The notes beneath the pieces were generated by a model. That model was not told the DNA's origin and made no database searches. It saw nothing but the letters and a program-made list of their open reading frames with translations. Below, one piece after another: positions 12,184 through 24,167 of a stretch of 64,000 bases of DNA. The stretch covers positions 1,116,001-1,180,000 of the forward strand of contig NC_060027.1 in NCBI RefSeq assembly GCF_021134715.1. The letters run 5' to 3'. A program made the translations under genes and the position numbers. The first letter of the stretch is position 1. Each line of letters starts with the position of its first letter. This DNA comes from Daphnia pulex (Eukaryota > Arthropoda > Branchiopoda > Diplostraca > Daphniidae).

Positions 12184-12701
12184 TTATAGGCAGCAAAGTG
12201 GCCCATATGGTTTTCCACATTGGCAGATTGCGCAAGGCTCGTTTTGTGGTATGCGTTCCGGACAGTCATATCTGCACGAATTTGGGCACCTCCCTATTAC
12301 TGATTATTTGCAATCGGAAAACAAGAACGAATTTTACAACAGACTACTATAGAGATTGCCATTATTAAATAGGAAAGATTTGAATTTAACTAAAAAAGCA
12401 AGTTGAAAAGTATGTAACAATCCATGATATAATAATGGCTCGACCAATTGGCTTTAAACAAACAAAAATATTTGCTCTTCGTGCGGATTAGTGATATCGG
12501 GTAAAGGGCAAATAGGTGTTAGTGTTTACTTACAGTCGGCCAGAGATTGGGCAGCCATAAGCGTCGCGATAATGAGTAGTAGCTATACAAAGTACGGATC
12601 CGGAATGCAATGAAACGGAGAAAAGGCAAATTATTAGGAGTTTATCTAAATGCACTCGACGGATATTATGTGTACATTACCATTAGGAGGTGACGATGCA
12701 T
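12184..12701 (-). CDS. Small secreted Cys-rich peptide
   Basis: Three exons, 12701-12681, 12582-12534 and 12299-12184, keep frame and encode 61 residues. The first (MHRHLLM) and second (LLLIIATLMAAQSLAD) make a signal peptide. The mature part, about 38 residues, holds eight cysteines in the order CPNSC, YDCPE, CAICQC, GPLCC and ends shortly after. An acceptor six bases further in would drop two residues without changing the frame. Spacing is reminiscent of antistasin- or WAP-like inhibitors but is too short to assign. The tight disulphide-rich form suits a protease inhibitor, toxin-like or antimicrobial role (inference). Confidence 0.75.
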
Positions 12702-12727
12702 CTTCTTGAATGTTTTATATTGATTCT

Positions 12728-12758
12728 CAATGATGGAAAAGCTTCTTTCGTTTATATA
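12728..12758 (-). promoter_or_regulatory. TATA box and initiator of the Cys-rich peptide
   Basis: On the minus strand TATATAAA (12758-12751) is followed by TCATTG (12733-12728), start-to-start spacing 25 bases. The initiator is 27 bases upstream of the ATG at 12701. Confidence 0.65.
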
Positions 12759-13543
12759 GCTGCTGGGATCAGCATAGAAGAGATCACGTTTTGGGCGTTC
12801 CTCAGTTTCCGCTTGTTTTTGTCCAATATTCAGCGCTATCTCGATGAATAAATTTAGTGGTGATGCAATGTAGAAAATGCTCCACTCGGTCCATGCTGCG
12901 AGGATTGACTAGCTCAGATAAAAACTCGTTTCAACGAGAAAAAACCCACACAAATTGAAATCTGCATGTTAGTTTGACGATTCTAATTATTTTAAAATTT
13001 TGTTAGAGTTCGATTTAGTGGTTAGATTTTGTGAGTTGATTTTAACTACATAGGGCTAAACGTTGTTTTACAGCTATTTCTTTCTAGTACTTTGGTTAAT
13101 TGTGTCAACTAATTAGGTTAATGCAACATTTTTCGAACCCAATTTGATGACACAACCCTGCAGGAAAAACCCAGAAGGACACCTCACCACCAATCACTAC
13201 TCATGATGCTGCCCCGAAAAAATTTCAACACCATCAACTTAACAGTGTATCGCAAGGAGTTGCAAGGGCGGGCACCCTGCAGGTAGGCTATTATCTGGAC
13301 AAATCGAACGGGAACGGCCTTAGAACAAATAGCTAAACTATTTAAATACCTTAAGAACCTCGATGAAAAGTTTCGGTTTTTTCTCTATCCCTTTCAGACC
13401 TGAATAAAAATAGTCATCTCGATTAATTGACTTTTCGGTTCACTTGTTGCAATAACAATGAGTCACCTCTTTGTAGCCCACCAGCGTCTTCCGTGTGGCA
13501 TTTATCTAGGCCAAGGTTCACATCCAGTCAGCTTTCAAACCAC
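12759..13543. other. Intergenic, nothing clear
   Basis: No open frame with coding signs, repeat or RNA gene was seen between the Cys-rich peptide gene and the next small frame. Confidence 0.4.
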
Positions 13544-13741
13544 TTAAAGTCGTGAAGTCTCCACCTGTTTTGCAAGAGATTCATCAGCAGCACACTGACA
13601 TTCTTGCTCGCCAACACGCCAAATGACAAGAGCAATAATACAACACATAGAACGGCCCTGACAAATCTCTTGTGCTTCGAAAACACTCATCACAGCAAAA
13701 AAAATAAATGAAACAGCCTCACTTATAAGAAACAAAAACAT
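13544..13741 (-). CDS. Possible small secreted peptide, unrecognised
   Basis: A 65-codon frame from ATG 13741 opens with a hydrophobic segment (MFLFLISEAVSFIFFAVM) that could be a signal peptide, followed by a stretch with five cysteines (CQGRSMCC, then ECQC). No promoter or splice site supports it and the family is unknown. It could be chance. Confidence 0.25.
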   Translation of the reverse strand: MFLFLISEAVSFIFFAVMSVFEAQEICQGRSMCCIIALVIWRVGEQECQCAADESLAKQVETSRL

Positions 13742-13926
13742 AAGCGTGAAATGGGGAGATTACAAAACCCCGGAAAACTTACGCTTGGAGGCAAGGTCGT
13801 CCCGACAATAAACCCGCACGAGTAATAAGCGAAAGCGGTCGGTGCTGTGCGTAACCTTGCAGTGTGTTACCGTTTGCCTTCCTCATATTTCTCCACGGCG
13901 GCTGCGTCTTCCGCTGCTGGTTCCCG

Positions 13927-13965
13927 TATAAAAAGGCGGCGCGCTTGCCACTTGATCAGTTCAGT
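13927..13965 (+). promoter_or_regulatory. TATA box and TCAGT initiator
   Basis: TATAAAAAG at 13927-13935 is followed by two TCAGT motifs at 13956 and 13961, the expected distance for an arthropod promoter. The ATG of the Gly/His/Tyr-rich peptide follows at 13989. Confidence 0.75.
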
Positions 13966-13988
13966 TTATCACGAGCAGCAGCAGCAAA

Positions 13989-14306
13989 ATGATCCGCAAT
14001 TTGGTAACACTAACTGTGACAGTTTAAAATTGACTTGCCTTGTTGTTAACTTGGACGTTTCTTCTTCTTTAGGTCGCAGTTCTTGGTTTCTTTGTCATGA
14101 TGATGTTGATGACAGTTGAGGCTGCCCCATTCCTGGGTATCTTGGATGGACTTCTTCATGGTGGACACCATCATCATCACGACCATCACCATGGCCATGG
14201 TGGCTACGGAGGAGGCTACGGCGGTTACGGCGGAGGCTATGGTTACGGAGGATATCCTGGTTACGGTTATGGTGGACACGGATACGGTCATCACCATCAT
14301 TTCTAA
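13989..14306 (+). CDS. Secreted Gly/Tyr/His-rich peptide
   Basis: Exons 13989-14003 and 14073-14306 encode 82 residues. Exon 1 is five codons (MIRNL); exon 2 finishes a signal peptide (VAVLGFFVMMMLMTVEA). The mature part starts APFLGILDGLLHGG, then HHHHHDHHHGHGG, then GGYGG and YGYGGYPG repeats and a final HHHHF. Such Gly-Tyr repeats are typical of cuticle and arthropod antimicrobial glycine-rich peptides. It is the closest relative in the window of the gene at 11469: same first-exon size, same phase-0 intron of about 70 bases and same promoter type. Confidence 0.85.
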
Positions 14307-15147
14307 AAAGAAATCGATCCACGGGAAAAAATGACACCTGTAACGAACTGATTGCTATAATTTAAAAAAATGTTCCTGACTGAATATTTCAGTTATTATT
14401 CAGAAGCGAACTCTGTACCTAACCAATACAATACGTTTCATACTGTAAATATTAAAAAAAAAAAATTATTAGTAATTAGTCAGTTACTTACGTCACAAAG
14501 AACTGTAAAAAAAAATACGACTCATAATTATTAGAGACTGCAATAAAGTAGTCTGGATTATTCAAAACTAAAACTAGAAAAAGTAGAATCAAATCAGTGC
14601 ATACTTCATAAGCGTATATACTTACCGCAGTCCAGCTACCACAGCCTAACGATTTTTCAGAGGAAATGGTGACAGGTTTTCTGAAGGCTTCGATAATACA
14701 AGGATGTTTCTTACTGTCGGCTTCGGTGGTCTACTGAAGGTCGGGACGGCCTCGAAGAAATGCTATCAAGCCGCTCTTGGTTGGCACACTCGTGTGTTTC
14801 CTCACGTATAGGCTGACTTCACTCGTACGTGACAAGAGTCAAACCAAACATAACCAACAATAGCGAAGTGATTGTATAGAAAAAGTCGAACGTCAAATGT
14901 ACAAAATTCATCAAGTGCCAATTTTGCGTATACAAAATTCATCAAGTGGCAATTTTGCGTATCACGAAAGTTGTCACATTTCCAAACACTACAATATTGA
15001 TTGATTCACGTGTCTTAAGAGTCATAAAAATTTAACATGGTCAATCAATCAAATGAGTCTAGTTGTGATAAAAATTTTGGGGAGATTTTTTTACGTTGAA
15101 CGTCGAATTGCAAGTGGGTAAATAATGATGAGATCTTAACAAGGAAA
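14307..15147. other. Intergenic with a 31-base tandem duplication
   Basis: A 31-base unit containing ATTCATCAAGTG occurs twice in direct contact at 14900-14930 and 14931-14961, differing at one base. Nothing else stands out. Confidence 0.6.
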
Positions 15148-17655
15148 TCAAAAGTGACTGTCGGACGTAGTAAAATGAAATGGTAACTCGCCGACTGATG
15201 TGTAGGGGTCGCAGGCCAGCGCTTGATAGTGGATCCAGGGCAAACTGGGTGGATTGGGACTTTCCAGATTGTCGGTGATTTGCACACAGAAACAGGGACG
15301 AACCGGGCAAAACTTGGACTCGAGAGCCGCTGTGGCTGCAACGCAGTGAGAAACGGAGACGCCGGGAAGGACGATCAAAAGGGCGATCAATTTGGGCAAA
15401 CGCTGGACCAAATCAACGAAGAAGGTCGTGAATGTCGCCTCATCCCAGGTGTACATATCAAGTCCGCAGTGCACTGTAGTGGCGATCAGTCCCAACTGTA
15501 TCAATGAAGGGCAATTCGTCAAGAGCCAAATCAACTTGTCGTAGGCTTCGGAAACGATGCGCATCTTCCATCTTACAAAATCATTGATAGTTACTCAATT
15601 TAATGTAAACTTAACGATTAAGAATATACCTCAGCACACGAAGTTTATGGGCGGACCGAAGTGTCAAACAGCATCGCTCTATGCAAGACCAATAAAGCCT
15701 TTCCAATACGGCAACCTGACGTTCTCCGGCACCGTGGTTGGTTAAACCAATGCTCAAATCTTGTATCCTCAGCGATTCAAGATTGGGACATTTTGTTACG
15801 ATCTGTGAATTAAAATGAGCCCATGTCAATCAAATTCAAATTAAATTGAAAAATAAAGATGTCACCTCTTCCAGTAACGAAGTGTCGTTGATCTCTTCTT
15901 GTTTGTAAGATATTTTGACGGAATTCAGTGAAAACTTTTTTAGATTGGCACACAGCGTCAGCCCACACAGAGAATCGGCTGTGAGAAATGTTTCTCGTAA
16001 ATTTCTGTGAAAAGATAAGAGATGGAAATTAAATTTGAGTTAATCTACAACACCTGTTTAAGCACACGCACATATACCTTATTAACGCATCGGGGGTTTC
16101 GCTGAAATCTGGTCCAATTTCAAGTTCTTCCAGCGACTTGCACTCCTTGAGCAGCATGCATAGTGCTCTTTCAGCTCGATTTCTCATCCAACTGTTTTGT
16201 AAATAATCTGACGCGTAGATGATTCGTGAATGAACAGAAAGGACTTTGACTGGCGGTAGACGACTCCAATCGACAATGCTGTAAAGCTCAGAAACTTCGC
16301 ACGGGCGCTTGTTCAGTCGTAATTTTTCCAAGACAGGATGAGCGCGGCAAAAACTAGCAAAGTTCTACATGAAAGGAGAGAAAAAAGATCTAGTAACTGG
16401 ATTAAGCAATGCAAGAAATTCAAGCAACACTTACATCTTTCCAAAATCCGCATTCAATCTGCTTCAACTGCGGCAGATTAAAGTCTCCCCTTTGCATGTA
16501 TTTGTTGCAAGCCACACTTTCAATAGATGGCAGACGTTTGAAGGGTAATAAGATGATATTATTATAATTTTTCGTCTCCTTCCAAGCAACCATATTGCTG
16601 ATATTAAAGCTGGAATCGCGCACATTTAAAAAGGGTACGGCAGTCCACAAGCATTGCAGATGGCTATTGGTGCTTTCAACAATTTTCTGGATGAATTTCT
16701 CCATGGGACCTTCGACATTCTTGCTTCTACCGTGAACCAACACGGCAATGGATTTCAACGAACGCGGAGGGACAGGGCTGCAGTACTCGTCATTTTTCAA
16801 AGCTAAAATGTCAAGCAAGCTGTTAATTTCTTTTCCTGAGGTCATGTTTTCTGTCTCTAATTCTTCTTGAGCTGGCTTTCTTTCCTCCAAATTTAGCCTT
16901 AAGCAAAGTGTTTCCAAATTTTCACATGCACTAGAGGAAGATAGAATCTATGTCAGAGTAAAATTCTTTAATTATGTAAATGGAGTTGATCTGTTTCATA
17001 CCTCAGAATTGTTCCTAAAATGAGTGGATCCTGTCCAATGTGGAGATCTAAGTAACTAAGTTGAGCCAAAGGCTCTTTGGCATTTTCAAACTGAGACAAT
17101 GAAAGAAGATTTTGCCAAAACATCTTGCCAGACATTCCGTTAGGATCTTCTTGTAACTGCTGCAGGTATTCAACAACAGAGTTTTCGACACGCCAATAAT
17201 TTTTTGGGCTTTGAATACTTAAGGAAAGTTTAGATATTTTCATATTCTCACAGAGCACTTCAGCAATGTCACTTGTGGGAATTTTCGTATGTGCCACAGA
17301 TAACTCTTTGAGATAACTGCAACTCTTTGCAAATTCACTGATTTCTTTCCCCGACAACCAATAACAAAAGTTAAAATCTAATTTAGTCACCACATCTGAG
17401 TTGTAATGAAGAAGTATTTCTCCAATGTTTTCTTGACTGCAGGCAAAGGCTTCCCTAACATTTATGTGCCTGAAAACAACATTTAGTAATTGTAGTTGAT
17501 CCTATCGTAAATTTTGTTCAAATTTCATACCTGTGCTGACAGAAAAAATGAGGGTATGCAAATTTGAAAGAAATTTTATCATCTGGCGACAAGTGGCCAA
17601 CAATCATGCACATCACTTCGGTTGGGATTCGAAAAAAGTAACAAGTTTTATCCAT
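15148..17655 (-). CDS. F-box protein with leucine-rich-repeat-like body
   Basis: Seven exons (17655-17531, 17469-17002, 16930-16435, 16364-16078, 16004-15866, 15802-15630, 15571-15148) keep frame throughout and give 703 residues. Residues about 8-42 form an F-box (RIPTEVMCMIVGHLSPDD), which docks on Skp1 in SCF ubiquitin ligases. The rest is a run of irregular leucine-rich repeats, for example LKELSVAHTKIP, LAQLSYLDLHIG, LKSIAVLVHG, LEKLRLNKRP, LEELEIGPDF and LESLRIQDLSIG, which would hold the substrate. It acts in the cytosol or nucleus. The target is unknown. F-box/LRR genes of this type are often expanded in arthropods; this is the only one here. Every donor is GT and every acceptor AG. 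Confidence 0.85.
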
Positions 17656-19568
17656 GTTGTTAAAAATTAAGAGTTTTCAAAAATACGCCTCCAAATGAAT
17701 AATTAGATTAATAGAGACAAAGTAGTGGTGTTGGTATTTTTTATGTGCACGACTGCGAGCTGTAAAAGAGACATGCAGTTGCAGTGGACACAGCCCATAA
17801 ACTCAACATCCTTATGTATGGAGGTGTTGTGTTTACTTCTTCGTCGTCTGCTAATTCATTGCGCCAACGCCATCTATGTGTAGGCTATAAAAACCTTTTA
17901 TCGTTTTTCAAAATCTCATTTAAACCGAAAACAAGCAATAGTAAATAGGATCGGTAGGTCAACTGTTATTTATAGCCGCACTCCCAAGAAAAAGGTAACA
18001 TTTTCAAATTAATTTTACCGAGCCGTGGCCCGTGGATCCGCTACTTCCAGACTTCCGCGGCTGCCGTGTTGATTGAGAACTCATGCGTGCGGTTCAATCT
18101 AGCCGACTGTGAGTAAACGAGTGTCGTCTCGTTTTTTTTTTAGACACAACATCATTGCACTTTAAAATGGTTACTTCAGTTATTTAGTTTAAATATTGTT
18201 CTTATAGGTCTTAGGGTCCAACCAGAAATGAACATTGCTGGTTTCTGCTGTTTCCGAAGTAAGGTAAAAGTTGATCTCACTTAAGATATAGAAATTGACC
18301 GAGATCCGGTTTGTTAATACTGGAGTGGGTCTCACACAAAATGAGCAGTGCAGGCCATTTCGCTGCGCAATTTCGTTGCCTATAAACAACTAGCAGGGCG
18401 ATCTCCAGGATCTCCACTCCAGGTTTCTTGATTTCTAAGAAAGCCTTTTAAAGATCAATGTCGGCAATCGCTTTATAATGTTCATTCCAGTAGATCCTTT
18501 AAAACACAGTCGGTCCGTCTGTTTACGTGCGATTTTTCGGTCTCGCACTTCCACGAATTTCTCGTGTAGACAGCATATCAACCGATATGTGTCCATCCAT
18601 CAAATAAAAGGTCACAATTCATTTCTTGATAAAATGTTCCAACATTAATGAAACCAATTCGACCGTAGGTGCGTTGGATTTTCCTTATATATTTATAATT
18701 TCATACCGGATCACCGAGTCTGTGATGTCCCCTTCAAATTTGGCCTACGTGTGTTTTGTTTGCTTCTCTTTCGTGCCTATATCCTTTATCTTGATCCAGT
18801 CGACAAATTCAGTCTAGACTTTTGGCTCGCAAGACACGAAGACACCGGCGCCGGACAACTCCTTCTCGTCGTAACAAAGTCCGCCAGAAAACAAACAAGT
18901 CCGCGCGCACTTATTTGTTGATTGTAGAATTCAGTCATCTGTTGTCTGCTGGTACACATACAGCCCCACCGGAGCATGTTGGCCACACTAGTAAAACGAA
19001 AAGGGCGTGAAAATTCTCTTGAAACCGGACTCGACTAGTTTTCGTTTTTAACATCTATTTCGGATTTTCTTCTCTCTTACACTTCTCAGCCAATAAAACA
19101 AAAGAAAAACATCAAGCAAAATTGAAAAGGTTATCCAAACCGAGTTGGGAAAACGAAACAATTCAATAGTCACTATTATTCTCGGCAATGAGCCAAACCG
19201 CTTATATTTACTTGAAATTAGTTCACGCAAACAAAAGTCGTGGCAAATTTCTCACTTGCAAACAGACGTCACCGACGACGTTTCATTCCACCCACACTAC
19301 AGTGAGATCACTTGTCCCTTTAAAGAAAACCCTGTCCAAATATGTCTGAAATGCAACGTAATAGTGCACGACAATTCTGTGGAATTGCTCGTTTAACCCA
19401 ACCCGCCAGTATGTATTTGTATTCCAAAGCGGATGGAGACCTGATAAAAATAAAGGTTTTTTTAAAAAGCTGGGAAAGTTGAGAAATTCCGCCTCGACAA
19501 AATAGTACACCCACCCTTTCCGCCTTCACCGACCGGCGAAAAAAGACTACCCGGGAACTCACGGTCCT
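17656..19568. other. Intergenic, nothing clear
   Basis: This holds the start regions of the F-box gene (minus) and the growth factor gene (plus). Several short open frames (around 18.6-19.5 kb) show no domain, signal peptide or supporting splice signals. Confidence 0.45.
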
Positions 19569-19576
19569 TATAAATA
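19569..19576 (+). promoter_or_regulatory. TATA box of the growth factor gene
   Basis: TATAAATA lies 94 bases upstream of the ATG at 19663. No clean TCAKT motif was found at the expected distance. Confidence 0.45.
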
Positions 19577-19662
19577 TCAGTATACGGAACGTATCCGCAC
19601 AGAAAGGACGCGCCATCGCACCACTTTCCAGGCTTCCTGCTGGTATACTAAATAGTCCCGAC

Positions 19663-21392
19663 ATGGAACGTTCGAAAGTTATCGCATTGCTATTGGTGGC
19701 GATGCATTGGACGTGCAGGATCGAATCGTCGCGTGTCGGACGTCACACTACAATAGAAAGACATTCCGACGTGGATCACGATTTGCAGGTATTCAATTAT
19801 GGCCTAAATAAAATTGATTTTTTTAATAGAATGCAATTAATTTGAACTTATTGTGAGAGTAGACTCGCCTGGGTAGCGTCAATAGCTTGGAGGCATTGAT
19901 ACTAGAAACCATTCGAGTTGGTGGCGTCGAAATTTGTTCGTCTCCTTTTGCTCAAAGTGTCATGCTGGGAACCTGGCGACAAGTCACACCGGATCGCGAT
20001 GAATTAGTGAATGATTTATACCTACACATGTTAAATGAATCGAACCCACTTATCAAAAAAAGTTGCAATCAAATTTATAGAGAGACAACAAAGAACTTCG
20101 AAAGACCTGCTACAATGCATTGCTGAAGGAAAACCCCGCCAGCGCTGAATCCATGCCAAATCCCGAAGAAGAATTATCCAGCGATTCTCCGAAAAACCAT
20201 GATCAAGAATTGACATTCACGCTGCTCAAGCCACCGACCACCCATGGTGAATATGCACACCTATACAAACAATTAAAACAGAACGTGCGCTGTTCGAATT
20301 AAAGAAAAAACAAAATTAACGAACGAATTTGAAAATGAAAGTTGCGGTCCCGCTGTCCCGGATGTCTCGATTGGGACCACAACCGAAATCTGCGCCGGCA
20401 CCTAAAAGGGAACCAGCAGCCAATCCAGAAGTCTTACAAAAGGCCAATGAAATTATCAAGGATCGTTCGGCTGATTGTAAACCGCGCAAGGTATAAACAG
20501 GGTTGAATAACTGATGAAACTGATTTTTGAAAACTTTATGCAACCACATTTGATTACAGATTCCTGTTGAGATACCCAAAGAACCCAATGTAAGTTGGCT
20601 GCCTACCTGCGCATTGGTGGAACGTTGTGGCGGCTGTTGCAAACACGAGAGGCTTCACTGCGTCCCCGTTCCCGAAGACATCACTATGATGAAGAAGAAG
20701 GTATGTATCTAATAACCTCTTATTATTTAAAAAAAAGTGAATTGTTTTGACACTTTTCATCGTTTAGGTTATTGCTGTTAATAACAAAGGGGTTTACGTA
20801 AATGTCACACACGTTAATATCGAAAAACACAATAAGTGCAAGTGCCAGTGTAAGGTAAGTTGCAAAAATCACTGAGTGTAAAGTAATAGCGGGTTACAAA
20901 CGAATGAGCACTGATTTCAAAACTACCAGGTGAAAGCATCGGACTGCAATGCACTGCAGCACTACGATAAGGATAACTGTCGGTGTGTTTGCAAACAGAC
21001 CGCCGGATCCAAACCTGGAAGTAAACCCAAACAGCCAACATGCAAATCCCCTCTCTGTACGTACCAATCAAAAACATATTATTGCATTGGCAATTTAAAA
21101 AAAAAAAAAAAAACGACCTTAAAGAGAAGAAATAAGAATTAATATTTTTCTCTTATATTGAATTTAGATTGGGATGAGCGGAGCTGTAAATGCCGTTGTC
21201 CACAAACTGAGGTTGAATGTTCGACAGGTTCCTTTTACTCTTCGGAACAGTGCCGGTACATATCTCGTTCAATTTTTTTAACTCAAGTATAGTTTTAATA
21301 AATTTAGCACTATTACTGTTTCCATCCACATTAGGTGCGTTACGGCCAGTGAGATAGTTGAAATTGAAGACGAAAAAAAAAAGCGAATGTGA
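19663..21392 (+). CDS. PDGF/VEGF-type growth factor (Pvf-like)
   Basis: Nine exons are proposed: 19663-19788, 19863-20006, 20081-20246, 20342-20490, 20560-20700, 20768-20854, 20930-21056, 21168-21255, 21335-21392, giving 361 residues. A signal peptide opens the protein. The PDGF/VEGF cystine knot spans about residues 188-271: the first Cys in ADCKPRK, then PTCALVERCGGCCKHERLHC, then KCKCQC. After it come two C-rich units (CNALQHYDKDNCRCVC and YWDERSCKCRC), the pattern of the VEGF-C/D tail. Arthropod Pvf ligands bind the PVR receptor tyrosine kinase and steer blood-cell migration and survival. Exons 5-9 are secure; the junctions 20006/20081 and 20246/20342 are chosen because they keep frame, and the acceptor at 20341 is weak. 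Confidence 0.85.
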
Positions 21393-21873
21393 AAAATTAT
21401 GAAAACATACAATATTAGGGATATATGGAATTATCAACAATTTATCGACTAGAAATTTGCGATGCTTATTTATTTTGGGTCTTAAATGTTTTCAATTTAC
21501 CAGTGCCTATACCAGTGAATAAGAGTAAACTTATCTGGATTACAAGAAGACACCTGGGTTTTAAGTTTCCTTTTTTTAGTGATATAACATTTTTTATATG
21601 TGATAGTTTCATTTTTATTACTTTTAATCAACTATTCTGTTTTACAAAAAATGTTTGATCCATAAACCACCAAGTGAAATTATTAATAATTGTTTTGAAA
21701 TTCATAAAAATAACAAAATGTAGAAAAACTTGGTAATCAGTTAACATATTAGATATTACTGATTTCTTTAGAGAAGTGCTATGATTTGTGAAAATTCAAG
21801 TGACTAGCTGCCATATTGCCCACACATAGGTAATATTAGAGCTAAACGAAAGAGAATTTAATTGCTTCACTTT
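21393..21873. other. 3' flank, nothing clear
   Basis: Convergent 3' ends of the growth factor gene and the first MGST3-type gene. A/T-rich, no further feature seen. Confidence 0.4.
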
Positions 21874-22508
21874 TCAGTAGAACTCAAGGAGTTTAAAGGC
21901 GAAACATAGAGATGTTCCCAACATGGTTAACAGTCCAATATAACTGTATCCCCCTCTCATTCTTTTGGCAGGATCTGTTATTATGTAATATTTTCATCAA
22001 TATTTTAGTTATATAAGTCTCAATTGTATGTTATTTGAATGGGCATGAACTTACCGCCAGTGTAATATCCCAAACTGTAAGACACCTTGCCCGCAATCCA
22101 AACCAGACCTGCCACTGCTGTAACCAATGGATATTGAAGGCCTCCAATAAACAGCAGCATTAGAAACTGTGGGTAATTCTCCAATCTGTTGAAATAACAA
22201 CAACGATTACATAAAAACAAGTTTACCTGCTTCATGAAATGAATTATTAGTTACGTGTTTTGGTGAGCTCTTTGATAGCAATTAAACAGGGTGTTGTCAT
22301 TTGAGTACATTGTAGGATAGGTAATCTTGAACTTCTTCCTCATCTTTCCAACCTGAATTCCTTGCCAAGTGAGGAGAAAAGCAGATGCAATTCCGACAAG
22401 AATAACCGAGCCTAGTGTAAGAATTTATAATCAAGAATATGACAGAGATAGCCTTACAACAAATAGTAATAACCTACCATAATGCGGTAACAATTCAATA
22501 ACGACCAT
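21874..22508 (-). CDS. Microsomal glutathione S-transferase 3-type (MAPEG), copy A
   Basis: Four exons (22508-22478, 22411-22255, 22185-22055, 21974-21874) encode 139 residues, near the 150 of animal MGST3. Family marks are [19 protein letters not shown], then VWIAGKVSYSLGYYTG, then DPAKRMRGG. Four hydrophobic segments fit the MAPEG fold, an integral protein of the endoplasmic reticulum and outer mitochondrial membrane that conjugates glutathione and reduces lipid peroxides. Compared with copies B and C the N-terminus is shorter (MVVIELLPHYG). The intron between the IQ and VGKM segments seen in B and C is absent, and the first intron lies at a different place. First of three tandem copies. 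Confidence 0.9.
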
Positions 22509-23038
22509 GTTGACTGCAAACCAAATACAGTTTTTGACACAAGCAGACGAAAAAGCGCGCTGATTAAGCAAAATTTAAACAAGTGATTCGCGAAGCGCGA
22601 CGGGTAAATATAAATTTTCAATTTTTAAAGCGCACAATAAATACTTGTGTCGATGACAAAATTTATTTCACGTATGTCTCGAAAATCTACTCTTTTATGT
22701 ATTATCACCAGTCAACATACGCTGTCGATTGTACAACGACAAGCATACAACGCTTGGGGGGTTTGGTCTTTATCATCATCACCGTGATGCAGCACAAGTC
22801 AACGTTCTAGTCGCTTCGCTGCTTATCTTGTGCTGGCAGATCGACGTTGGTTAAAAAATTACATCGTTTTAAACCGCAAATGTGTCGTCGACCAAAAAAC
22901 CAATATTTTCATTTGATTAAAATGCTTTTCTTACTGAATTTTATAAAGTATGTAATATTGTAATACTGAATTTTCAAGCACATAAAATGTGTGGCTAAAA
23001 GGCTTCTAGAATCCTACCGACTGGCACACAAACTAACG
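22509..23038. other. Intergenic between MGST3-type copies A and B
   Basis: Upstream region of copy A; no TATA box or repeat was recognised. Confidence 0.4.
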
Positions 23039-23777
23039 CTATTTTAAAAGTCTAACTGCTAGCATAATCGAAGAAGTTGCTAGTGTTAGGATGGATAAGT
23101 TTCCGAATGCTCCACGTACACGTTTCTTTGGATCTAAATAAAAAAAAAACAGACATTAATTGATGTTAAAGATCCAGATATTTTTAATTGTTTATTACCG
23201 CCGGTGTAGTATCCAAGGGAATAAATAACTCTGCCAATAATCCATACGACTCCTGCCACGGATGACTGGATAGGATGTTGTAATCCTCCCGTAAAAAGTA
23301 GCATCAGGAAAAGGGGGTACCCTTCTAACGTATTCTGATGGACTCTTTGGTAGCAGTTAAATAGATGACCATTTCCCGTAGTGTCTGAGCTGTACATGAT
23401 GGGATAATTTATGCCCGCTTTCCTTCTCATTTTGCCAACCTAAATTTAAGCGAATTCGTTATACAAAAATGACTCAGTTTGTTTTGCCTTATGAATTATG
23501 AGTTTAAACCTGAAACGCTTGCCATGCCAAGAGGAATCCGGAAGCCACGCCTGTAAGAATAACATACCCATATGCCGGATTTACTTTAATAATTGCAGGT
23601 CCTAAATCCGAAAATGAGGCGAATGTGCTGTACCTGCAAAATCATTCAAAGTTGAAATATTAACTATACAGATAAGGGAATAAGCCATAAGGCTGTGTAT
23701 ACTATACATGATTAGAATGGTACAGAAATTTGGATAAAAATAACATTTGAAATAGGAACTCATACGTACGCTGCCAT
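23039..23777 (-). CDS. Microsomal glutathione S-transferase 3-type (MAPEG), copy B
   Basis: Exons 23777-23770, 23633-23510, 23439-23199 and 23133-23039 encode 155 residues. The first exon has only eight bases (ATG GCA GC). Family marks: FNCYQRVHQNTLEGYPLFL, VWIIGRVIYSLGYYTG and DPKKRVRGAFG. The intron that splits HQNT from LENYP in copies A and C is missing here, so those parts share one 241-base exon. The conserved E of LENYP is followed by G instead of N. Function as for MGST3: glutathione transferase and peroxidase in internal membranes. The tandem set suggests a role in detoxification or oxidative-stress defence, which is inference. Confidence 0.9.
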
Positions 23778-24167
23778 TGTGTTGATTTGTACAATAAGAC
23801 GGGAGCGGAATTCGTTGGGTGATTTTTAGCTGAAAGAATCTAACTAATTCCACACAACCACAGCGTTCAAGCACACAATCTCTCCATCTTATCAGGTGAT
23901 ACTGATCGCCACTCGAGATAAGAACGGTACAAGTTGTTCACATGCACTACTGGAGTGCACGTAAAAAATATGTTCAAACAATTTTAGGGTGACATTGCAT
24001 GTTGGTAATATTAGACTAAAAAGAGTCTCATTCCTTCTTCATATGCTACACGTGTGTATTTAGCAAGATGACTGTAATTCCTACGGTGGATATTCAACGG
24101 ATACAAGTAACACCCATTTGATTCTTCAAAATCTAAAAGTGTGTCGGTCATTGTTCTCAAGGATCTT
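23778..24167. other. Intergenic between MGST3-type copies B and C
   Basis: No element recognised. Confidence 0.4.

Noticed and set aside
18786-19010. Basic Arg/Lys-rich frame
   Set aside because: Short, no domain, no splice or promoter support, and a competing frame on the other strand.
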